Assembly: GCA_036675345.1 (NCBI GenBank)
Contig: JAKFFE010000018.1
Location: 248,001-312,000, forward strand
Length of the DNA stretch: 64,000 nucleotides
Origin: JALYOC01 sp036675345
GTDB lineage: Bacteria; Myxococcota; Myxococcia; Myxococcales; Myxococcaceae
Reading direction: 5' to 3'
Below are positions 8,101 to 17,000 of the stretch, in pieces. Positions within the stretch are counted from its first letter, which is position 1, and each line of letters begins with the position of its first letter. A program made the position numbers and the translations under genes. Under the pieces are notes generated by a model, which saw only the letters and a program-made list of their open reading frames with translations, had not been told where the DNA came from and searched no databases.

Positions 8101-10017
8101 ATCCGCGAACGGAGCCTCGCTCTCTGGCGCTTCCGACCCTGGCTCCCCGAACGCGTCCGGCTCATTCGCGGCGTCCGCGAACGGAGCCTCGTTCTCTGGC
8201 GCTTCGGACCCTGGCTCCCTGAACGCGTCCGGCTCATTCGCGGCGTCCGCGAACGACGCCTCGTTCCCTGCCTGCTCTGCCCCAGACTCCCTGAACGCGT
8301 CCGGCTCATTTCCGGCGTCGGCGAACGACGCCTCGTTCTCTGGCGCTTCGGACCCTGGCTCCCCGAACGCTTCCGGCTCATTCGCGGCGTCGGCGAACGA
8401 CGCCTCGTTCTCTGGCGCTTCGGCCCCAGCCTCCCCGAACGCTTCCGGCTCATTCGCGGCGTCGGCGAACGAGGCCTCGTTCTCTGGCGCTTCGGCCCCA
8501 GACTCCCCGAACGCTTCCGGCTCATTCGCGGCGTCCGCGAACGACGCCTCGTTCTCTGGCGCCTCGGCCCCAGACTCCCCGAACGCTTCCGGCTCATTCG
8601 CGGCGTCGGCGAACGACGGCTCGTTCTCTGGCGCTTCGGACCCTGGCTCCCCGAACGCGTCCGGCTCATTCGCGGCGTCGGCGAACGACGCCTCGTTCTC
8701 TGGCGCTTCGGACCCAGGCTCGCCGGACGCATCCGGCTCACCCGCGGCGTCGGCGAATGACCCGACCTGCGGCGGCGCTGCGGCCTCCTCGGCCAACTCC
8801 GGGTCGGACAGCTCGTCGAACGACTGGGATTCCGTGCCTCCTGCACCGTCCCCGGCTTCGGCGAACGCAGCTTCCGCCTCTTCGGCCCTCAGTCCCACCT
8901 GGGCCGAGAGTTCGCGGGCTGCCTCCGCCTCCGCCATCGCCTGCTTCAGTGACTCCTGGCGCTGCGTCTCATAGCGACGGATGCGCTCCTCGCGCTCCGC
9001 CCATTCCTTTTGCTTCTGGTGCAGCAGCGCGTCGGACTCCAGCTGGATGGAGGCACCGTCGCCGGCGCGCTCCTCGCGCAGCTCCGCCAGCCGGATGCGG
9101 GCCTCCTTCGCCTCCCGCTGGGCCTGCAGCAGTGCCGCGCGCCGCGCCCGGGTCTGCTCCTCTTCCAGCGCGACGGCGTCCACCACCGGCGGCGCAAAGC
9201 TGGGCGCGGACGGCTCCCCGGAGGGCATGTCCCCAAAGTCGAGATCCGGATCGCTGACCGGCAAGGGAGCCGGCTCCGCGTCGGCCGGGGCGGACTCCTC
9301 CCCCAGCTGGGCGACCTGCTGCAAGGAGAGCCGGGCCTGACGTCGGCGCGCGGCCTCCTCGCGAACGTCGTTCTCCAGCGCCGCCAGTTCGTCGTCCCCG
9401 TCCGCGGGCGGACTCTCGAACGCTCCACCGCTCTCCGTCCCGGAACCACCGAACGGATCCCACTCCGGCTCCGCGCCCTCCGGCGTCTCCGCGCGCGCCA
9501 GGGAGGCGTCCAGGTCCGCCACCGCCTCCGCCTCGAACTCCTGGTGGGCCTGCTCCAGGGCGAACTCCACCGCGGCGTGGGCGCGCTCCTCGGTGGACTG
9601 CGGCTCCACCGGCAGATCTCCGAACAGCGTGTCTTCCAGCGAGGGGGTCGCGGGCGGGGGCGCCTGGGTGTAGGCCGGGGCCTGAAGCGCTGACTCGAAC
9701 AGCTCCAGGAAGCTGGCGCCGTCCAGGGGGAGCGGCACCACCGGGTAGGCGTAGCCGGCCACCTCTTCGCCCAGCAGCAGCACCCGGGTCTCGGCGCCGT
9801 TGGGGTGCTGGGACAGTTCCTCCAACACCTCGGGTCCGCGCCCGCTCTCCACCGCGGGGCCCAGGACGATCAGCGACGGCAGGTGGTGGCCGAACGCAAT
9901 CATCGCGTCGGCAGCGGAAGTCGCCAGCACCACTTCGTGGCCGGCGCGGGTCAGGACCCGGCGCACGGCGGCGATGGTGCCGATGTCGTCGTGTACGAGG
10001 AGGACCGGGCCGGACAT
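5191..10017 (-). CDS. Giant pseudo-receiver / tandem-repeat / coiled-coil / PATAN-like / J-like protein
   Basis: A 1608-residue cytoplasmic protein. Residues 1-115 fold like a response-regulator receiver (VLLVHDD acidic pair at 10-11), but the phospho-acceptor Asp is Gly53 (SLIVLGPA) and the usual Lys-Pro is missing, so it should not be phosphorylated. Acidic low-complexity sequence follows: about ten 24-residue repeats (core SFADAANEPEAFGE) and twelve 16-residue repeats (core LVGESAPVAEAETELD). Residues about 960-1240 are a long charged coiled coil with 18-residue repeats. The C-terminus holds a PATAN/DUF4388-like region (VLWLRAGGIAGALST) and a J-like domain (1533-1608) in which HPD is HPL. 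Receiver-plus-coiled-coil layout recalls the motility proteins FrzS and AglZ of Myxococcus; the role here is unknown. The priA stop is 23 bp upstream. Confidence 0.85.
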   Translation of the reverse strand: MSGPVLLVHDDIGTIAAVRRVLTRAGHEVVLATSAADAMIAFGHHLPSLIVLGPAVESGRGPEVLEELSQHPNGAETRVLLLGEEVAGYAYPVVPLPLDGASFLELFESALQAPAYTQAPPPATPSLEDTLFGDLPVEPQSTEERAHAAVEFALEQAHQEFEAEAVADLDASLARAETPEGAEPEWDPFGGSGTESGGAFESPPADGDDELAALENDVREEAARRRQARLSLQQVAQLGEESAPADAEPAPLPVSDPDLDFGDMPSGEPSAPSFAPPVVDAVALEEEQTRARRAALLQAQREAKEARIRLAELREERAGDGASIQLESDALLHQKQKEWAEREERIRRYETQRQESLKQAMAEAEAARELSAQVGLRAEEAEAAFAEAGDGAGGTESQSFDELSDPELAEEAAAPPQVGSFADAAGEPDASGEPGSEAPENEASFADAANEPDAFGEPGSEAPENEPSFADAANEPEAFGESGAEAPENEASFADAANEPEAFGESGAEAPENEASFADAANEPEAFGEAGAEAPENEASFADAANEPEAFGEPGSEAPENEASFADAGNEPDAFRESGAEQAGNEASFADAANEPDAFREPGSEAPENEAPFADAANEPDAFGEPGSEAPESEAPFADAAGETSAEIGEPQQPDEQAISFADAGGEPEPEPDPVGESASFVGSEAEPDPVGESTSFVGSEAEPDPVGESASFVGSGAEPDPVGESASFAEADSELDLVGESAPVAEAETELDLVGESAPVAEAETELDLVGESAPVAEAETELDLVGESSSFAEAETELDLVGESSSFSEVDPELDLVGESASFAEADPELELVGDSTSFAGTDSEADPVGDSASFLQTALEPDPVGGADLSTGADQQAGTLEPAAEEAHHRAALEIGAAIAEEVQSSSELNDWAEAEPDDGSMDLTGQDSAIGPDDFQTQRASAEALAVTQAQAVEQEEVAAARAEQLFQTVSARGQVASAAAARALAMAREAQQEAEDEARRQAAAAHREREEEAEAKRQLVEQTRRTVELEAQAQREREERERIAAELLAQAQRERQERDRLAEELRAQAQREREERERIAAELHAQTEREKQERLRLEAEAEARATREREEGLRLVREQEAAARAAQAEKERLAEELRLREESARLERETRDQEARILAEHARQEREVRERLEQQLQTQREQERVERERVAQELEAAREAARVSEEKARSALLQVDEEKHGREESEQNRRHAEADAEQARAEAREMAARAEAALVAIPKERGIIDRVPRTGIAPLEKLAELIRELTSARVDVRLELKADDALRVLWLRAGGIAGALSTAAGETLLDRARQDGLIDPTQLRKLSPYKDRPASDQLSVLRENGLLRESEVIPLVQRYTEAVALAAFSEAGSLYRLATEAIPADVPLAASTRPVIHLLAEGLRRGADPASVLSTLGGLRAIPVRKRSELEPGRLELSERERRLLESVDGVATIESLLLGSGVRQDTALRVLVVARALGMLELMPASESSPSEPLPELEVQRLNAKLSEIRDADYFTVLGVPRSAGKDEVLRAYELLSTEFHPLRFSTHPDPGVPRRAEELLSFLSEAVTALGDDRLRGQYARNLAD
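6740..6905. repeat. 54-bp tandem repeat within coiled coil
   Basis: Three to four copies encode an 18-residue unit (AQREREERERIAAELLAQ with variants) inside the coiled-coil region of the 1608-residue protein. An 18-residue period is compatible with continuous helix. Confidence 0.65.
7422..7997. repeat. 48-bp coding tandem repeat, 12 copies
   Basis: Twelve consecutive 48-bp units encode 16-residue repeats of the type LVGESAPVAEAETELD (variants PVGESASFVGSEAEPD, LVGESSSFAEAETELD). Three neighbouring copies are identical in protein sequence, suggesting recent expansion by slippage or unequal exchange. Each unit carries two to four acidic residues. Confidence 0.85.
8090..8760. repeat. 72-bp coding tandem repeat, about 9-10 copies
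   Basis: About nine full and one partial 72-bp units encode a 24-residue acidic repeat with core NEASFADAANEPEAF and tail GESGAEAPE. Copies differ mainly at D/E and S/P positions, consistent with expansion in frame followed by slight drift. Confidence 0.85.
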
Positions 10018-10040
10018 TGGGAGCAGAAGCGGCGGTCAGT

Positions 10041-12284
<2,244 letters not shown>

Positions 12285-12326
12285 GGCGGGCGGGGGAACA
12301 TACAGGTCCGGCCCGCCGATTGAGCC

Positions 12327-13091
12327 CTAGAAGAGCTTGTCGTCCAGCTTGGAACGCGAATCGGAGGCCAGGGCGGTGAAGCGCATCGCCAGCTTGCCGT
12401 CCCGGACCACCTCCACCGTGCGGGGGAACCACTCCCCGGTCACCGGCGAGGTGAAGTCGAAGAAGCGGACATCCCACAGCGGCCCCTGGGCGCCGGAGCG
12501 GAACTGCACCCGGGCCGGAAGGAAGCTGTCCTTGTAGACCCACAGCTGGGCCGCGCCCTGCTCGCGCTTGCCGATCACGTAGGCCACCTCGCCGCCGAAG
12601 CGGGCCAGCCAGGTCTGGGAGCCCACCTCCACCCCCCGCTGCCGCAGGTGCCGGTCCAAGGTGGCCTTGGCATCGCCGTCGCTCTCGGAGCGCATCGCCA
12701 GCAAGGCGCAGACCTCGGCGACCGCGACTTCCATCGCCGCCACCGCCTTCCCCTCCTGACGGGTCTTGCTGCCGGAGAGGATGGCCGCGCTGCGGGTCCC
12801 CTCCAGCGGGGTCAGCTCCATCCGGCAACGCCCCGGGACCTTGAAGCTGATCGAAGCGTCGCTCTGCACGTCGCCCCGGTCGGAGGGCATGGAGAGGGCG
12901 GACCCGGCCTCGGCGGCCGAATCGGCGAAGAAGGACGCGGTGCCGTCCACCCGGAGGTTGAACAACCGCAGCTCGTCCCGCTCGTCAGAGAGCCGGCGGA
13001 GGATGGCGGAGGCCGGCAACACGTAGGCAAGCGCGACGGCGCCCACCGCGGCCGCCAGGGCAAAAGCGGCGATTCGAAGGTTCCGGCTCAT
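12327..13091 (-). CDS. Membrane-anchored periplasmic protein, possibly LolA-like
   Basis: A 254-residue protein beginning MSRNLRIAAFALAAAVGAVA, an N-terminal signal anchor or uncleaved signal peptide. The rest is beta-rich with repeated strand patterns (ELRLFNLRVDGTASFF, EVAYVIGKREQGAAQLWVYKD, DVRFFDFTSPVTGEWFPRTVEV), resembling the half-barrel of outer-membrane lipoprotein-sorting (LolA/LolB-like) proteins. That family assignment rests on pattern only. The frame is open for 79 codons upstream, but ATG 13091 directly precedes the signal sequence. It ends 42 bp before the priA start and is divergent from the outer-membrane barrel gene at 13150. Confidence 0.75.
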   Translation of the reverse strand: MSRNLRIAAFALAAAVGAVALAYVLPASAILRRLSDERDELRLFNLRVDGTASFFADSAAEAGSALSMPSDRGDVQSDASISFKVPGRCRMELTPLEGTRSAAILSGSKTRQEGKAVAAMEVAVAEVCALLAMRSESDGDAKATLDRHLRQRGVEVGSQTWLARFGGEVAYVIGKREQGAAQLWVYKDSFLPARVQFRSGAQGPLWDVRFFDFTSPVTGEWFPRTVEVVRDGKLAMRFTALASDSRSKLDDKLF

Positions 13092-13149
13092 GGGCGGGGG
13101 AATGTAGTGATCGGTGCATGACGCATCAAGGCAGATAGGATGCAGCGCA

Positions 13150-14067
13150 ATGCGGATGACGTTCCTGGTTCGGGCGGCGTGGGTGATGGCCATCGGGGTG
13201 ACGCCAGTGGCGTGGGCGCAGGCGCGACCGGTGGACACGGTCTTTCGCGACCTGCTGCACGCCCGCAGCTTCGGGACTGGAGGCGCGTTCCGGGCGCTGG
13301 GCCTCAGCGGGGACGCGGTGGGGGGCAACCCGGCGGCGATGACCCTCTATCCCCGCTTCCAGACCGAGCTCTCCGGGGCGATGGAGTTCGACGGGCGGCT
13401 GGCGTTTGGCACCCTCTCGGTGATGGACAGCTCCAGCAACAAGCTGGCGGCGGGGGTCAGCTACACCTTCGCCCAGCTGGGCTCGGGCGACTACGCCCGC
13501 ACCCTGAACATGGAGACCTTCGCCTTCGCGATGCCGGTCGCTCCCTGGCTGCACTTCGGAGTCTCCGCCCGGCACGTGCTGATGAGCGGTTCGCTCAAGG
13601 GGCCATCCGGGCCGCTGGGGTCTCCCCGCAAGAATGCGATCACCGGTGACGCGGGGCTGATCTTGCGGATTGGGCAGATCTTCAACCTGGGTGTCTCCGC
13701 CCACAACCTGATCGACACCCGCCACCCGGAGCTGTCCCGCTACTTCGTGGCCTCCGGTGGGCTGGTGATGAACATGTTCGCCCTCTCCGCGGATGTCCGC
13801 GCCGACTTCGGGGCCCTGCCTGCGGGGGCGGCCCCGGACGCGGACCCTGGCTCCTCGCCGGTGCTGGGCTGGAGCGTGGGCGCCGAGTACATCCTGGGGG
13901 TGGTGCCGGTCCGGGCCGGCTTCCAGAGCGATCCGATCCTGGGCGCCCGCTATCTCAGCGGGGGGCTGGGGCTGATGACCGACACCGGGAACATCGACAT
14001 CGCCTACCGGCACCAGCTGGACGGGTCGGCCCGGCTGGTGGCGATCTCGGTGAAGCTGGGCAACTGA
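13150..14067 (+). CDS. Outer-membrane beta-barrel protein (PorV/FadL-like pattern)
   Basis: A 305-residue protein with a signal peptide ending near PVAWAQA. The mature part has alternating strands and the opening LLHARSFGTGGAFRALGLS followed by GNPAAMTLYPRF, the arrangement seen in PorV/UPF0164-type and FadL-type barrels, where a loop with NPA follows the first strand. It ends in a typical barrel C-terminal strand (RLVAISVKLGN). Such proteins import hydrophobic compounds or hold secreted partners at the outer membrane; the substrate is unknown. The start is either ATG 13150 or ATG 13156, six bases apart. It converges on the large TPR gene with no gap. Confidence 0.8.
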   Translation: MRMTFLVRAAWVMAIGVTPVAWAQARPVDTVFRDLLHARSFGTGGAFRALGLSGDAVGGNPAAMTLYPRFQTELSGAMEFDGRLAFGTLSVMDSSSNKLAAGVSYTFAQLGSGDYARTLNMETFAFAMPVAPWLHFGVSARHVLMSGSLKGPSGPLGSPRKNAITGDAGLILRIGQIFNLGVSAHNLIDTRHPELSRYFVASGGLVMNMFALSADVRADFGALPAGAAPDADPGSSPVLGWSVGAEYILGVVPVRAGFQSDPILGARYLSGGLGLMTDTGNIDIAYRHQLDGSARLVAISVKLGN

Positions 14068-17000
14068 TCAGCCCGGGATCCGGCGGGCGCGCAGGTGGAG
14101 GTAGCGTTCGGAGGCAGCGAAGCGGACCAGCTCCGCGATCTCCGCGTCCAGCGCCTTCTTGGCCCGCAGCGCCCCCAGCGCCGGCGCCACCGCGCCAGCC
14201 ACGATCAGCCCCGCGCGGTTGGCGGAGTGCCGAGCCCCTTCGGCCAGTGAGTCCAGATCCAGGGTGTCCAGGACGCGCTCGAAGATCTCCTTGAGCCTCG
14301 GGACCGCCTTGGGGGAGAGCACCTCGCGCACCGTCCAGGCCTCGGCGCTGACCCGCTTGCCACCCAGCAGCGCCACCCCCACGGTCTGGATGCCGAAGGT
14401 CAGCTCCTCCACCGAGAGGCTGCGCAGCGCCAGCAGATCCGGAGACTGGGTGAACAGCGCCCGACCGGCGAAGAAGCGCAGCTCGGGGGCAGGCATCGGC
14501 TTCTTGACCGCCGCCCGGCCGACCAGCAGCCGCAGGCTCCCGGGGAAGACCAGCGAGAACGGCGGTCCCGCGTCCTCGGACAGATACAGATCGGGGGCGC
14601 GCGACCCGAGGATCCGCACCCCGGCCAACACCGCGTCCGCCGCCGCCTGGGCGCCGGGACCGCTCTCCAGGTGGAACTGATCCCGGGAACCGGCGGCCCT
14701 GCCTTCGGTGGGGAACAGCTGGCACAGCGCGCTGCCACAGAGACTGAGCAGCTCTCCCGCCTCACCGCGAAGCTGGGGATGGCGCAGTCCGGAGCGATCC
14801 CGGGCGGAGAGGAGCAACCGGGGCACGCGCGCCGGCGCCTCGGGTACCGCCTCCAGGGCGGTGGCGATCTCCGCCATCAGGTCCCCGCGCTCCACGTCGC
14901 CGTGGCGATCGAAGTAGTCCGCCAGCAGGTGGTAGGCGTCCGCGTCCAGCGGGTTGTCCCGGACCTGGGCGAAGAGGGCTGCCCGCTGCTGATCGTCAGG
15001 GAGCTCCTGCTCCTCGGGCGGGGGACTGAATGAAGGGAGTTCGAACTCCTCGGTGCGCGGGCCGCGGGTCTTGGCCTCCGAGGCGGCCTCGTAGCGTTCG
15101 ATCGCTCCGGAGAGACGCTCCAGCATCAGGTCCTGAGGGGAGACCGGGAGGGAGACCTTGGGCACGGGAAGGGTCAGGGTGGGCGCGCTGCCCAGCAGCT
15201 CACCCGCGACGGCGAAAGGAATCTCGGCCTCGGTCGGCGGCGAGTCGGGGGCGGTTCGGGACGGGCGCACGGAGACGCTGGTCGGGGGAGGACGCCGCGC
15301 CTCCGGGGGAATGATCACCTCCGCCTCCCGGGTGTCCTTGCGGGCCTCGGGAGGAATCTTGACCAGGACCTCCAGGGTCGGCCGGGGCAACGATTGCTTC
15401 GGCGCCGGCGGGGGAGGAAGGACTGGAAGCGACTCCTCGCCGAAGAGTTCGAAGGAGGGTTCGGGGGGCGGTGCGAGCGGAGCCGGAGACTGGGCCGCGG
15501 TCACGGCCTGCTCCGCCTGGGTGTTCAGCCCGTCGATGATGCTCCTCAACAGTCGAGCGGCCTCAACGGAAGGGTCCGCGTCCGCGGAGGGATCGGAGTC
15601 CGCAGACGAGGGGCTTTGAGCCGAGTCCTCGGGCTCGTGGTCGAGGTTCTCCGGCGATGCTGCCTGGAGGTCGGAGCTCTCGAACTGGGACTGAGACGCT
15701 GCCTCGTTAGACGGCGACGATGGCGCGGAGGTCTCGAACTCCGAGTCAGCGGCCCCTTCGTCCGAAGTTTCCGGACTCTCGTCCGAGGTCGCCGAGCGCT
15801 CGTCCGAAGTCGCCACGCTTTCGTCTGAAGTCGCTGAACTCTCGTCCGAGGTTGTCGAGCTTGCGCCCGGAGTCGCCGAGCCTGCGCCCGGAGTCGCCGA
15901 GCTTGCGCCCGGAGTCGCCGAGTTCGCGCCCGGAGTCGCCGAGTTCGCGCCCGAAGTCGCCGAGCTCGCGTTCGAAGTCGCCGAGCTCTCGTCTGAAGAT
16001 GCGGTGTTCCCGTCCGAAGTCGCCGAGCTCTCGTCCGAAGTCGCCGAGCTCGCGTCTGAGGTCGCCGAACTCTCGTCCGAAGTCGCCGAGCTCTCGTCTG
16101 AAGTCGCCGAGCTCTCGTCTGAAGTCGCCGAGCTCGCGTCTGAAGTCGCCGAGCTCGCGTCTGAAGTCGTCGAGCTCGCGTCCGTAGTCGCTGAGCTCGC
16201 GTCCGTAGTCGCCGAGCGCTCGTCCGAAGTCGCCGAGCTCTCATCCGAAGTCGCCGCGCTCTCGTCCGAAGTCGCCGAGCTCTCGTCCGAAGTTGCCGAG
16301 CTCTCGTCCGAAGTCGCCGAGCTCACATCCGAAGTCGCCGAGCTCACATCCGAAGTCGCCGAGCCTTCCCCCTGATCGACGGAGAGCGGGGCCTCGAACG
16401 CCGGCGGCGACGCTGCCTCAACCGACGGTGCCGAAGGCTCGGACGTCGCGAACTCCGACTTGGCGGTGGCCAGTTCCGAAGGTGCGAATCGCTCGAGGCT
16501 CTCTGGACCTCCCAGGATCGAGGACCTCGCCGAGGAGGGCTCCGACGTGGAACTCGCGGGTCCTTCCAGGCTCAGAGACTTCTCCGAGGAAGCCAGCGGG
16601 GTCGAGCTTCTGGAGCCTGACGCGCGCCCGGCCTCTGCCGAAGAATCGTGGAGGGCGGAACTCTGCGTGTGCGCGGAGCCCCGGGCCGCCGCCAACGAGA
16701 CAGCGGGGGTCGGGCTCGCGTCGGACCGTGCCATGCCAGCCCCTGCAACCGACGCCTCCACGGTCTCCAACCGTGACCTGGCTCGGGGGCCGGCCGGGAA
16801 GGTCACCACCGGCACCTGCTCCTTCCTGCCCCGCTCCTGCTGCGGCGCAGCGGTCGCCACCGGCAAGGCGGGCGAAGTTCGCTGAGGCTGCGTCGCCACC
16901 GGCGCAACCGGCGAGGAGGGCGGGGGCCGCTGAGGTGCGGCGCCGATGCGGGTTTCCGTCGAGCCCGCCGTCTTCAGGGAAGGAGGCGGAATGAAGCCCG

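Noticed and set aside
7422..8760. Possible CRISPR array
   Set aside because: Units are contiguous, in frame and coding, with no unique spacers and no cas genes nearby.
7281..8974. Long overlapping frames over the repeat region of the pseudo-receiver gene in other phases
   Set aside because: Tandem repeats whose unit is a multiple of 3 leave several frames open; only the frame joined to the receiver and J-like domains is coherent.
15757..16365. Possible non-coding satellite or origin iterons
   Set aside because: The 21-bp units are in frame in a long coding sequence and encode a uniform heptad, without an AT-rich region or DnaA boxes.
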